From the NCBI GenBank assembly GCA_903851415.1, contig CAINOE010000203.1, positions 1 through 54,298 of the forward strand: 54,298 bases of DNA, in the 5' to 3' direction. Of this stretch, positions 21,625 through 30,645 are shown in pieces (the stretch's first letter is position 1; the number at the start of each line of letters is the position of its first letter). The position numbers were made by a program, and so were the translations under genes. The DNA comes from an uncultured Rhodopila sp. GTDB lineage: Bacteria > Pseudomonadota > Alphaproteobacteria > Acetobacterales > Acetobacteraceae. Below the pieces are notes generated by a model. It was not told the origin of the DNA. It made no database searches and saw nothing but the letters and a program-made list of their open reading frames with translations.

Positions 21625-24105
21625 TTACTCTGCCACCTCCGTCGGGACCTTGGTCTTGTCGGACACGGCACGCGAGGGCTTCGGTGCCGGGGCTTCGGTC
21701 GCCCCCGGTTCGGCAGCGCGGGCGGCCTTCGCCACGGCGCGGTTGTCGGACAGCGCCAACGTCCCCAGTCCCAGGACATCGCGGATGCGCGCCAGCATCT
21801 GCACCGTCGCCTCGTTCATTTCGGCCACGTCGCCGGCGATCTGCTCGACCAGCGCGATCGCGCGGGACCGCTCCTCGGCCGTATCCAGAAGGCTCGGTAA
21901 CGTAACGATCGCCTGCTCCGGCTCGAAGTCGACGATCAGGCTCTGCTCGGTGATGACGTGCGAACGGATGGCATCGCCCATGCTCTTGAATGGTTCGGCG
22001 TATTGCAGGATCGCGTTCGACCGTTCCAGCCGCGACTGCCGTACCGAGCCGCGGGCCTTCGCGATCAGAATCAGCATGCGAATGACGCCCTCGGGATAGC
22101 CGCCGCGGGTCAGGTTCATGAGAGCGGCCTGCACCTGCGGCAACTCGCGCAGGCCCTCGCCGATCGTTGCGTTCCGGTCGGTGGCGCGGCCTTCGACCAA
22201 TCGAGCCGTGAACGGGTTTGCGTAGAGCGCGAAGAAGGTCACCTCATCCGTCATCGTCTTGACGTCGCGCCAGAAGTTCATGCCCTGCTCGACCATCGTG
22301 GCGAACAGCTTTTCCGACTGGAAGAACGGATTGGCCGGCGCCACCGGCTTACGCGCATCCCGCACGGCGGGCGCGAGCGAGGCGATCGCCTTCACCGCGG
22401 GATTCTGGTCGGAGACCATATAGCGCCGCACCCGCAGCGGGTGGGTCTGCTCCAGCGTTTGGGCGAGCGCCGGCGATGCCATGGCCCGCACGGCGGGACG
22501 GATCGTCATCTCGTAGGCATCCACATTGAAGCGCGAGACGCGATCGACCAGCGCGAACGGCGTTTCGGCATCGCCGTCATCCAGCGCGAGCAGATCCCCG
22601 ATGGTCCGCTCCTCGAAGCCGACGACATATTCGGCATCGATGCCCTCGCCGATCTGCTGCTCGATCCGCATTTCGTACAGGCCGGGTGCCAACGCCTCAA
22701 CGGCTTCGAGCGTGCCGATGATCCGGTCGTGCTCCTTCAAGGCAACCTTGGCGGAGACGAAGATGCCGAGATGCCCGATGTCCTTGTGCACCATGTAGAT
22801 GATCCGCTGGCCCCGCGCCTTGATCTCACGTTCGTCTTTGTAGAGATGGGAGATCCAGTTCAGCGCCTGCTGCGGCGGCGTGATGTCGTCCCCATGGCTG
22901 GCGAACACGATGATCGGCGCCTTGATGTTCCGGAGATCCACCGGCCCGCGTCCGCCAAGGACGGCGGTGCCATGCTCGAGCTTGTTGCCGACGAACAGGT
23001 TCTCAACGATCCAGCGGATTTCGGCCTCGTTCATCACGTAGAAGCCCGACCACCAGCGTTCGAAGCCCATGAAGCGCTCGGCCTCGGTATCGACGTTGGC
23101 GAAGACGTTGTAATACTTGCTCCACCAGGTGTTGCCGGGGTTCATCTTCTCGAAGTTCATCACCAGATGGGCGCCGTCGAAGCGGCCGTTGCCGAGGTCG
23201 GAGGCGATCAGCGCATGCACCGCGCCGCCGGTCAGCCCGCCCATGTAGCGCATCGGGTTCTTGCCGCGCACGCCGGACCAGTAGCTGAGCGGCGCGCCGT
23301 TCACCACGATCGGCCCGGTCACATGCGGGTTCGACGCCGCCAGCAGCATCGCCGCCCAGCCGCCCTGGCAGTTGCCGACGGTCACCGGCCGCGGCGCGTT
23401 CGGATGGCGCTGCGCCACCTCGCGGAAGAAACGGCCTTCCAGGGCGCAGATATCCGCCATCGTCTGTCCAGGCTCGGGCTGCTGGAAGAAGATGACGAAG
23501 TAGACCGCATGACCGTGCGCCAGAGCGACGCCGACCTGGCTGTCCGACTTGAAGCCGCCGATGCCGGGGCCGTGGCCGGCACGCGGATCGACGATCATGT
23601 AAGGGCGCTTGGCCGGGTCCACTTCCACGCCGGGCGGCGGCCTGATGTGCACCAGGGCGTAGTTGACCGGCGGTTCCTGTTGGCGGCCATCCATGATCAT
23701 GTCGAAGTCGTAGGCCAGGACGGGCGTCGCCCCCCGGGCCTGCTGCTCGACAAAATCGTTGCCCACTTGCCGCATGATATCCAGGAACAGGACGGACCGC
23801 TGGGCGGCGTCGGTCAGGTAGTCGGCGAAGTCCCTGGCCGTGGTCTGCGGCGGCCGGTTCACGGACCATATCTTCTGCCACGTTTCCAGGTTCTGCCGGC
23901 CGGCGTTGCCGTAGAGATCGGTGATCGAGCGGAGATGCTGCGTTCCGAGCTCCGCCAGCGACTGCCAGAGGGACGACGTGTCGCCCAGCCGGCGCGCCAG
24001 TTCGTCGCCTTTCGGACCGATGCCGGAGCGACCGGCCCCGTTGGGCAGCCAGGCGCCGAACGGATTGAAGACCGACTTCGACGCCTCGGACAAATAATTC
24101 TGCAT
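21625..24105 (-). CDS. DUF3141 protein, PHA-synthase-like alpha/beta hydrolase
   Basis: An 826-residue cytoplasmic protein of the DUF3141 family. The middle part is an alpha/beta-hydrolase fold with VTVGNCQGGWAAMLLAAS. C246 lies in the G-x-C-x-G-G box used as nucleophile by polyhydroxyalkanoate synthases, and HGDDITPP and KDIGHLGIF supply the usual Asp and His. A long C-terminal helical extension ends Ala/Pro/Lys-rich. The ATG at 24105 follows a strong GGGAGGA and decides the start. It is the first gene of the Pta-AckA-CoA-transferase-FabI-BdhA cluster. Polymer synthesis is plausible but unproven for this family; thioesterase-like chemistry is an alternative. Confidence 0.9.
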   Translation of the reverse strand: MQNYLSEASKSVFNPFGAWLPNGAGRSGIGPKGDELARRLGDTSSLWQSLAELGTQHLRSITDLYGNAGRQNLETWQKIWSVNRPPQTTARDFADYLTDAAQRSVLFLDIMRQVGNDFVEQQARGATPVLAYDFDMIMDGRQQEPPVNYALVHIRPPPGVEVDPAKRPYMIVDPRAGHGPGIGGFKSDSQVGVALAHGHAVYFVIFFQQPEPGQTMADICALEGRFFREVAQRHPNAPRPVTVGNCQGGWAAMLLAASNPHVTGPIVVNGAPLSYWSGVRGKNPMRYMGGLTGGAVHALIASDLGNGRFDGAHLVMNFEKMNPGNTWWSKYYNVFANVDTEAERFMGFERWWSGFYVMNEAEIRWIVENLFVGNKLEHGTAVLGGRGPVDLRNIKAPIIVFASHGDDITPPQQALNWISHLYKDEREIKARGQRIIYMVHKDIGHLGIFVSAKVALKEHDRIIGTLEAVEALAPGLYEMRIEQQIGEGIDAEYVVGFEERTIGDLLALDDGDAETPFALVDRVSRFNVDAYEMTIRPAVRAMASPALAQTLEQTHPLRVRRYMVSDQNPAVKAIASLAPAVRDARKPVAPANPFFQSEKLFATMVEQGMNFWRDVKTMTDEVTFFALYANPFTARLVEGRATDRNATIGEGLRELPQVQAALMNLTRGGYPEGVIRMLILIAKARGSVRQSRLERSNAILQYAEPFKSMGDAIRSHVITEQSLIVDFEPEQAIVTLPSLLDTAEERSRAIALVEQIAGDVAEMNEATVQMLARIRDVLGLGTLALSDNRAVAKAARAAEPGATEAPAPKPSRAVSDKTKVPTEVAE

Positions 24106-24479
24106 GGCTAAATCCTCCCGTTGATTGATTGCAACAGTAAGAGCCTCAAAGGCCGCATTGCGGCGGGGATGCACAATCTACGGCGGCACGGTGTTGGTCT
24201 TCTATCAGGATCGGACCGACGAAGAAACAAGGCCGTGAAGCAAAATCAGGCAACCTCCGGATCGATTTCCCGGCTGAGCTGGCATGGCGGGGAAGCGAAA
24301 TCGCCATAGTCTGCCTTAATCCAGCAACCATAGCACTGGCCGATCGGCTCTGCGTGAACATTTCGTGGCACTTTCTATCGCCTCACAGACAACGCCGCCC
24401 GGGAGAGGCTGCATTACCCGGAAACCGGAAGTCCGGACGAATACGGCTTCGTTGCAGACTTGTTGCGGCTTGGCCGGCA
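24106..24479. other. 374-bp intergenic region upstream of the DUF3141 cluster
   Basis: This region holds the promoter of the long minus-strand cluster and the 3' end of the beta-barrel gene. No protein, RNA or clean FNR/FixK palindrome (TTGAT-N4-ATCAA) was found; a half-match near 24121-24134 overlaps the ribosome-binding region and is too close to the start to be an activator site. Confidence 0.4.
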
Positions 24480-25583
24480 TCACCGCAGCCCAAACAGCCC
24501 GAAGCGGTAACCGAACTTGATCGCGGCGCCTATGTAGAAAGCGCTGAATTCCCGTCGCGTGATATTTGAATATTCCTGCTCCCCGGAAGCCTGAAAATCG
24601 AGCGCCGGATTGCCGAACGCCGCGGCGTTGCCGCCAAACAGCTCGGCGGGAAGCTTATATTCGACGGTGAGGATGGGCTCCACGACAAAGCCTTGCCGGG
24701 TGACCCCGCGAACCTCGTCGAACCACCGCCGCGTGAAATCAGACGCGAGCGAGGCACTCCAACTGTCCGAGATGGAGTAGCTCGCCGAAAGCACTCCGAT
24801 CAACGCCTGCGAATTGGGCAACGGGGAGTTGAACCGCTGCTGGAAGAAGACGTTGGCTCCAAACGACCATGTCGTGGCGGAGCCGGTTCGGGCCGCTTCC
24901 GGCACCCGGGCGAAACTGCTATCGAAGTTGAACCGCTTCTGCACCCCGACATTCAGATCCTGCCGGTTTGCGATGTTCTCCGACAAAAAGGGTTCATACG
25001 ACCAGCGCGGCGCAAAGGCGAAGTACGGCGAGTAGTCCTGGTCGTTGTTCGGATTGACATATTGCACGCGCGCGTTGAGACGCAGAAAGTCGACGTTTCG
25101 GTTGCCTACCGGGGGGCCGAAGTATTCGCCGTCGTAGCGCAACTGCCCGGTGAACCGGAAATTCGAATCGAAGAGCTGGGTCGCATAACTGAGCCGCACA
25201 TCGGGGTTTGCTTCGAGCGCCTCTTGCCCGTTCTGGTTGGCCGTGGTGGCATTCGAGTTATACTGAAGCGGAGCCACAATGTTGAACGTGAACGGAGTAG
25301 GCGTGGCCCGCTGTTCCGCGCCTGGCGCCGTGGCATACTCATTGTCCTGCGGAACCGGCGTCTGCTGGTTCGGCATCCCCAGAATTGCGTCGTTCTGGAA
25401 ATCGGCTTGGTCGCTGTTGTCGCTGGCTGCCTGGCGCCCGGCCTGGCCCGGTTGCGCGCTTGCCTGGCCGGTCAGGGACATGATTGCAAGAGCAGTCAGC
25501 AGCGCGAACCCTGCGCCCGGCAACCGACTGGTTTTGACGCCGCCCGTCCGGTTGGATTGGCGCCATTCCCGATTATCGGACAT
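24480..25583 (-). CDS. Putative outer-membrane beta-barrel protein with QNDAIL motif
   Basis: A 367-residue exported protein. A signal peptide with core GFALLTALAIMSLTGQASA ends near residue 37. A Gln/Asp-rich segment follows, with ADFQNDAILGMPNQQTPVP. From residue ~90 to the end there are alternating aromatic/polar strands (RFTGQLRYDGEYFG, RFNFDSSFARV, EYKLPAELFGG), and it finishes KFGYRFGLFGLR. This fits an outer-membrane barrel, though I cannot assign a family. The ATG at 25583 follows AAGGAGCTCC and overlaps the end of the small upstream gene. It is the third gene behind phoX, so phosphate-regulated outer-membrane transport is possible. Confidence 0.7.
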   Translation of the reverse strand: MSDNREWRQSNRTGGVKTSRLPGAGFALLTALAIMSLTGQASAQPGQAGRQAASDNSDQADFQNDAILGMPNQQTPVPQDNEYATAPGAEQRATPTPFTFNIVAPLQYNSNATTANQNGQEALEANPDVRLSYATQLFDSNFRFTGQLRYDGEYFGPPVGNRNVDFLRLNARVQYVNPNNDQDYSPYFAFAPRWSYEPFLSENIANRQDLNVGVQKRFNFDSSFARVPEAARTGSATTWSFGANVFFQQRFNSPLPNSQALIGVLSASYSISDSWSASLASDFTRRWFDEVRGVTRQGFVVEPILTVEYKLPAELFGGNAAAFGNPALDFQASGEQEYSNITRREFSAFYIGAAIKFGYRFGLFGLR

Positions 25584-25884
25584 TCGCCGGAGCTCCTTCT
25601 TTTGGCTTGTTGCAATTAGCCGGCGGCGCGCATGGCACCTGGCGCGCCGGCTGCTTCGGTTGCGCCGATGGGGCCTTTTTCGGGTGCTCCGGCATGGCCA
25701 GGATCGCATCGTTCTGGTTGTCTATCGCGTCGCTGTTCCCGCCCCGGTCGGCCCCGTCGGCATGCGCGGTTGCGATCCCGCCGCTGACAATCGCGACGAT
25801 GATCGCCGCGGCGAGGCAGCGCATCGGGACGGCCAGAGCGCCGGTCATTCCGGGATCTTCCGATTTCTTAACCGGACCGAACAT
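25573..25884 (-). CDS. Small exported protein with QNDAIL motif
   Basis: A 103-residue protein of unknown function. A signal sequence around residues 13-42 (CLAAAIIVAIVSGGIATAHA) is followed by SDAIDNQNDAILAMPEHPKK and a Pro/Lys-rich tail with two cysteines (VPCAPPANCNKPK). The QNDAIL-x-MP motif and its preceding acidic residues recur in the next gene product, which suggests a shared binding partner or an ancient duplication of the N-terminal segment. It starts 2 bp after the phoX stop and overlaps the barrel gene by 11 bp, so the three form one operon. A second ATG at 25848 is a possible start. Confidence 0.65.
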   Translation of the reverse strand: MFGPVKKSEDPGMTGALAVPMRCLAAAIIVAIVSGGIATAHADGADRGGNSDAIDNQNDAILAMPEHPKKAPSAQPKQPARQVPCAPPANCNKPKEGAPANVR

Positions 25885-25886
25885 CC

Positions 25887-27935
25887 TTACGCTCCGATGA
25901 CTCCACCATCGTCTTTGGTAATGACCACTGTCGCCGAGCGGGGCACGGTCCCGTCATGATCGGGCCAGCTACTGTTGATCTTCCCGGCGGCAAAGTCTGC
26001 GGCCGACGTCGTGGCACCCGGGTGCTGGACGTTGATGAACATCGTCCGCTGGTCCGGGGTAGTGACGACACCGGTGATTTCCTGGCCGAATGGCCCGGTA
26101 AGGAAGCGGAGGATCTCGCCGCTGACCGGATTGGCGCACAGCATGGCGTTGTTGCCGAACTGTGCAAGCGGCCCCACGTTCATCGAGTCTTCGCCGATGT
26201 CGGTCTGCACCCACAGCCTGCCGTCCTTGTCGAACCACAGACCATCCGGGCAGGCGAAAATGCTGTGCTTGTCGAGGGCTGCGCCGGATAGCGTCCGGCT
26301 GTCATGCTCCGGTCCGGCGATGACAAACAGGTCCCAGTTGAACCGGGTCGCGGCGGGATCAGACTCGAGCTCCACCCAACGGATGATTTGGCCGAACAGA
26401 TTGTCCGGCCGGGGATTGGGCGGATTGGTCTGTTCGGCCGTGCGGCGGCTGTTGTTTGTGAGAGTGAAATAAACCTGCCCGTTTTTCGGATCGATCGCGC
26501 CCCATTCCGGGCGATCCATCTTCGTCGCACCCTGCACGTCCGCGGCCGTCCGCGTGTTGATCAATACCTCGGCCTGGTCTGCGAAGCCGTTCGCAGCGGT
26601 CAGCTTGCCCTCATTGTGCACCAGCGGCAGCCATTCGCCCGTTCCGTCGTTATTGAACCTGGCGACATAGAGCCGCCCGTCATCGAGCAGGCGTCCATCG
26701 GCGGTCGCCGGGTCATAAGCCGCCGCGCTGACGAATTTGTAGATGTATTCAAACCGCGCGTCGTCGCCGGAGTAACAAACCAGGGGTTTACCGGCCACCG
26801 GCTTGGCGAATATCACGCCCTCATGGGCGAACCGGCCGAGCGCGGTCCGCTTCACGGGCTGGTGCGCGGGGTTGAAGGGATCGATCTCGACGATCCAGCC
26901 GAACGCGTTGGGCTCGTTGCGGTAGTCCGCGGCGGCCGAACCGGCCTTCGCCGATGCGTCGAAACGGACATATTCGTCCTTGCCGCCGGCGGCCAGCTCC
27001 CACCGATAGCGGGATTCCCGGGTGGCCACGCCGTAGCGCTTATGCTCCCGAGGGAGTTCCTCATCGTGATTGACGAAATAGCCCGCCCAGTTCTCCTCGG
27101 CGGTCAGATAGGTATTCCAGGGCGTCACGCCATGCGCGCAATTATTCAGTGTGCCTCTGCCACGTTCGCCGGTGGGGCTGAATTTCGTCTTGAGCAGGTC
27201 CGAGCCCCGCGCGGGGCCGGCAAACTCCATCGCCGTCAATCCGGTAATGCGGCGATTGCGCTCATCGCGCGCCACGGACCAGGTTCCGTCGGCTCCCTGG
27301 CGGATCCGCACGATGGCGACGCCGTGGGCGTTGAGCTCCTTGAGCACCTCATCATCGTCGCGCGCCTTGCCCGCCATCGGCACGTCGTTGCGGGTCAGCG
27401 GTTTGCCTGTTGCGCTGCGATGCATGTAGCGCGGCTCTATATATTCATGGTTCAGCACGAGGAGGCCGTCCCTGGAGCTGCCGACGAACGGCGACTGGCC
27501 CTCGATCGGGAAGAAATGCAGGCCGTCATGGTGCTGGCCGATTTGCAGCGCCTGGTCCGCGCCGGAGTTGCTCAGTGAGAAAGCCGGCATTGCGCCGGCA
27601 ATCGGCTCGCCCCACGGCACCAGAACCTTCGCGCTGTAGCCGGGCGGCACCACGATCTTGTCGAGTTCAGCCACCGGGACCGGGGCAAAGCCGATTTGCG
27701 GACCGGTTTCATCTTCAGGCCAGGCGGCGTCGGCGAGAGCGGGCCGGCTGAGTCCTGGCATGCAGGCGCCGAACATGCCGGTTACCGCGGCGGCCAGCCC
27801 GCCGCGGAAAACAGTCCGGCGGCCGATCCGCTGCGCGACGATATCGGCAAAGAACGGGTTGTTGGAATGATTGGACAGCGGCTCGTCGCCATGCTCCACG
27901 GTCGCTTCGGATTGCCCGCGCGGTGTATCGCTCAT
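25887..27935 (-). CDS. phoX: PhoX-family alkaline phosphatase (DUF839), Tat-exported
   Basis: A 682-residue PhoX-type phosphatase. The twin-arginine signal RRTVFRGGLAAAVTGMFGACM lies at about residues 37-58, as expected for a cofactor-loaded periplasmic enzyme. Conserved stretches include VPPGYSAKVLVPWGEPI, GLLVLNHEYIEPRYMH, NNCAHGVTPWNTYLTAEENW, FGWIVEIDPFNP, ALGRFAHEGV and DGLWFDKDGRLWVQTDIG. PhoX releases phosphate from organic esters using iron and calcium. It is divergent from the pst operon, a classical Pho-regulon arrangement. The ATG at 27935 was preferred over an in-frame TTG at 27941. Confidence 0.93.
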   Translation of the reverse strand: MSDTPRGQSEATVEHGDEPLSNHSNNPFFADIVAQRIGRRTVFRGGLAAAVTGMFGACMPGLSRPALADAAWPEDETGPQIGFAPVPVAELDKIVVPPGYSAKVLVPWGEPIAGAMPAFSLSNSGADQALQIGQHHDGLHFFPIEGQSPFVGSSRDGLLVLNHEYIEPRYMHRSATGKPLTRNDVPMAGKARDDDEVLKELNAHGVAIVRIRQGADGTWSVARDERNRRITGLTAMEFAGPARGSDLLKTKFSPTGERGRGTLNNCAHGVTPWNTYLTAEENWAGYFVNHDEELPREHKRYGVATRESRYRWELAAGGKDEYVRFDASAKAGSAAADYRNEPNAFGWIVEIDPFNPAHQPVKRTALGRFAHEGVIFAKPVAGKPLVCYSGDDARFEYIYKFVSAAAYDPATADGRLLDDGRLYVARFNNDGTGEWLPLVHNEGKLTAANGFADQAEVLINTRTAADVQGATKMDRPEWGAIDPKNGQVYFTLTNNSRRTAEQTNPPNPRPDNLFGQIIRWVELESDPAATRFNWDLFVIAGPEHDSRTLSGAALDKHSIFACPDGLWFDKDGRLWVQTDIGEDSMNVGPLAQFGNNAMLCANPVSGEILRFLTGPFGQEITGVVTTPDQRTMFINVQHPGATTSAADFAAGKINSSWPDHDGTVPRSATVVITKDDGGVIGA

Positions 27936-28552
27936 GATCAATCATCCGTTCTGATAATGGAAGAAAGCCGACGGGCTTAGCGAAATATCCCTGTCGGCGC
28001 CTGAGGAATTTGATCTGCTGCGGCGCGGCAAGTCGAGTGATGGTTTTGTTGCGGGCAGTGTCTGGTCGAGTGGTCACATAAACTTTACCGCGGCAGTATA
28101 TCGGATGATCCGGGCCGGTAATCGGAAGCCATCATGAATCGCGTTGTTTTAACTGGCATTTGCTGGCCCGGTCGCGGAAACTCGTGTCGATGATGCGCTA
28201 ACCGGGGGACGCTTTGGTGACCGGGCAGGACGCGGTTTCGGGTTGGTTTTGCTTGTGCGATTCACCTCCTGCCTCAGCAGAGTTAAAGAATAGGCAAGAA
28301 GTCCCGAAAGTATGCCTGGTGTCCCAATTTGTCCGGGTAGCCGGGCAAGCGGTGCTGCTGACAGCGCGTTCATAAAAACGTCTTTTGACGGACGGAAATA
28401 TCTGCACGCCTAATAGCTCCGGACAGCGCTTCCGAACGCCAAAAAACATAAACAGCGCGCCGATCTTTGCGTTTCGGTGTTTCCGTTTCGATTGCCGTTG
28501 AAATTGCCGCGGGCTCGGCATGCAACGACGATCCAGCCAAGGGGAATGTTAC
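27936..28552. promoter_or_regulatory. Divergent phoX-pstS control region
   Basis: This 617-bp region separates two phosphate-starvation operons and must hold both promoters. It is clearly AT-richer than its neighbours, especially 28370-28500. I looked for PhoB boxes (tandem CTGTCAT-like heptamers, 11-bp period) and found only a weak candidate at about 28362-28376 (CTGACAG-CGCG-TTCATAA). Short open frames on both strands lack support. Confidence 0.4.
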
Positions 28553-29584
28553 GTGGGACCACAAATCGTTCGGCGATCACTCCTCGTCCTGATGGGTTCG
28601 CTGTTCACAGGCGGGCCGGCTTTTTCCCAGAACATTCGAATCGTCGGATCGGGCGCAAGCTTCCCATTCCCACTTTATTCAACGTGGTTCCACCAATATA
28701 GCCGGGCCACGCGCGGAGTCAGCATCGACTATCAGTCAAAGGGGAGCGGCGGCGGAGTGCGCGACTTCATCAGCCGGATTGTCGATTTCGCCGCGAGCGA
28801 CGCCGCGATGACCGACGAGGAAATTGCCCAGGTGAAAGGTGGCGTGGTGCTGCTGCCGATGACAGCCGGGCAGGTCGTGCTGGTGTTCAATCTTCCCAAC
28901 GTTCGCCAGGTGCGACTCCCCAGGGACGTGTATCCGCTGATCTTCACAGGCGAAGTCAATCGGTGGAACGATCCGCGGATCGTCGCGGCCAATCCCGGCG
29001 CAACCTTGCCGGATATGCGGATTACGGTGGTACGCCGATCGGACAGTGCAGGCACCACCTACGTGTTTACGAAGCACCTGAGCGCGATCAACGAATCGTT
29101 CCGGACGAAGATGGGCGTTGGCACAACCGTGCAATGGCCAAACCTGCCGAACTTCATCGGCTCGCCCCGCAACGATGGGATCACCGCGACCGTCGCGCAG
29201 ACGCCCGGGGCGATCGGCTATGTAGAGTTCGGCTTCGCCCTGCTGTCGGACACGCCGTTCGCGCTGCTGGAAAACAAATCGGGGAAGTTTGTCGAGGCCG
29301 ACGAGGCGGCGGGCCAGGCCGCATTGGCGAGCGCTGATTTTTCGGGCGAAGACTTGCGCATCTGGGTCGAGGACCCGGCAAGCCCGGAAGCGTATCCGAT
29401 AGCGACGTTCACATGGATGCTGTTCTACCGTAAGCATGGAAACGATCGGATCGCGGCGGAGCTGCGCAAGTTCGTGGCGTGGGCCATGGACGAAGGCCAG
29501 GGCATGGCTGCCGAACTTGGTTATGTCCCCTTGCCCGAAGGCCTGATCAAGCGGGTGAAGGCCGAGGCGGCGAATATCCAATAG
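28553..29584 (+). CDS. pstS: Phosphate ABC transporter substrate-binding protein, copy 1
   Basis: A PstS-family periplasmic protein of about 343 residues. It has a signal peptide (RRSLLVLMGSLFTGGPAFSQ), then IRIVGSGASFPFPLYSTWF, the phosphate-binding GSGGGVRDFISR and FAASDAAM, and RRSDSAGTTYVFTKHL. It delivers phosphate to PstCA. I favour the GTG at 28553, which follows AAGGGGA; an ATG at 28520 would add 11 residues but lacks a ribosome-binding site. It is the first gene of pstSCAB-pstS2. A second PstS-like gene follows pstB, so this operon encodes two binding proteins. Confidence 0.94.
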   Translation: MGPQIVRRSLLVLMGSLFTGGPAFSQNIRIVGSGASFPFPLYSTWFHQYSRATRGVSIDYQSKGSGGGVRDFISRIVDFAASDAAMTDEEIAQVKGGVVLLPMTAGQVVLVFNLPNVRQVRLPRDVYPLIFTGEVNRWNDPRIVAANPGATLPDMRITVVRRSDSAGTTYVFTKHLSAINESFRTKMGVGTTVQWPNLPNFIGSPRNDGITATVAQTPGAIGYVEFGFALLSDTPFALLENKSGKFVEADEAAGQAALASADFSGEDLRIWVEDPASPEAYPIATFTWMLFYRKHGNDRIAAELRKFVAWAMDEGQGMAAELGYVPLPEGLIKRVKAEAANIQ

Positions 29585-29672
29585 CCGGGCAGCCCCGGAC
29601 GCTGGAATGAGATAGTGCCTGTTTTGTATTGAACGGCGTCTCGGGCCGGAAAGAAGGAGCTTGATCGTCGCA

Positions 29673-30635
29673 ATGTCAGCACGAGCGTCGCTTGACCGGA
29701 AACCTGTCGCCCGGGACCCCTCGGCGGGGGAATATGCGGCCGACCGGGCATTCCGCACCCTCGCATTATCTTGCGCGATCGGCACGATCGCCCTGCTTGT
29801 TTTTATTCTTTTCGAAATCGGTCTGGAAGCGGCGCCGGCAATCTCGGCGCACGGGCTTGGTTTTCTGACCAATGCCATATGGGCGCCGGGACGCGACCAA
29901 TTCGGCATTTTGGCCGAAATCTGGGGCACACTTTACAGTTCTGTTCTCGCGCTCATTCTGGCCGGGTTTTTCGGCGTCGCGATCTCAATCTTCCTGACCC
30001 AGGATTTCCTGCCGCCTCTACTTGCGGAGATCTTCCGCACCATCGTGGAAATGCTGGCGGCGATCCCGAGCGTGGTTTACGGGCTGTGGGGCATCTTCGT
30101 CGTCATTCCCGCCATCAGGCCCGGTGCGAACTGGCTGCACGACAATCTGGGTTTCATTCCGTTTTTCGGCACGCCGCTGTCCGGCCCGGGCATGGCGCCC
30201 GCCGTGATCGTCCTCGCGATCATGGTGCTGCCGACAGTGGCGGCGATTTCGCAGGATGCGTTCAGGCTGATCCCCTACAAGACCAAGGAAGCCGCCTACG
30301 GGCTGGGCACGACGCGGTGGGAGGCGATCCTGAAGGTTCTGCTTCCAACCGCCGCCAACGGAATATTCGCGTCCCTGGTGCTGGGGTTCGGACGGGCTCT
30401 TGGCGAAACGATGGCGCTGGCCATGATTATCGGCAACGCGAATCAGGTCAGCCTGTCGCTGTTCTCTCCGGCGAAAACCTTGGCCTCGTTGCTGGCGTCG
30501 AGTTTTCCCGAGGCCGGCCAGCTCGAGCGGGAGGCGCTGATGTTCGCGGCGCTCGCGCTTCTCGCAGTCACGCTTGCGGTCAATATCATTGGCACGATGA
30601 CTCTATCGGCCGTTTCCAAGCAAAAAGCCACGTGA
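29673..30635 (+). CDS. pstC: Phosphate ABC transporter permease PstC
   Basis: A 320-residue inner-membrane permease with six helices. Family markers are FRTIVEMLAAIPSVVYGLWG, the GPGMAPAVIVLAIMVLPTVAAISQDAF segment, and the EAA loop KEAAYGLGTTRWEAILKVLLP followed by GFGRALGETMALAMIIGN. It forms the phosphate channel with PstA. It begins 88 bp after pstS. The ATG at 29673 was chosen; a TTG at 29661 is closer to the AAGGAG and would add four residues. Confidence 0.95.
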   Translation: MSARASLDRKPVARDPSAGEYAADRAFRTLALSCAIGTIALLVFILFEIGLEAAPAISAHGLGFLTNAIWAPGRDQFGILAEIWGTLYSSVLALILAGFFGVAISIFLTQDFLPPLLAEIFRTIVEMLAAIPSVVYGLWGIFVVIPAIRPGANWLHDNLGFIPFFGTPLSGPGMAPAVIVLAIMVLPTVAAISQDAFRLIPYKTKEAAYGLGTTRWEAILKVLLPTAANGIFASLVLGFGRALGETMALAMIIGNANQVSLSLFSPAKTLASLLASSFPEAGQLEREALMFAALALLAVTLAVNIIGTMTLSAVSKQKAT

Positions 30636-30645
30636 TGGTGCCGGA

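Noticed and set aside
21958..24111. 717-residue open frame on the plus strand
   Set aside because: It is antisense to the DUF3141 gene, His/Arg/Asp-rich with no family motif, as expected for a GC-rich shadow frame.
24121..24134. FNR/FixK-like half palindrome upstream of DUF3141
   Set aside because: Only one half-site fits and it lies within 30 bp of the start codon, too close for activation.
28362..28376. Possible PhoB box upstream of pstS
   Set aside because: CTGACAG-CGCG-TTCATAA matches the tandem CTGTCAT consensus poorly; a Pho box is expected in this region but I cannot point to it.
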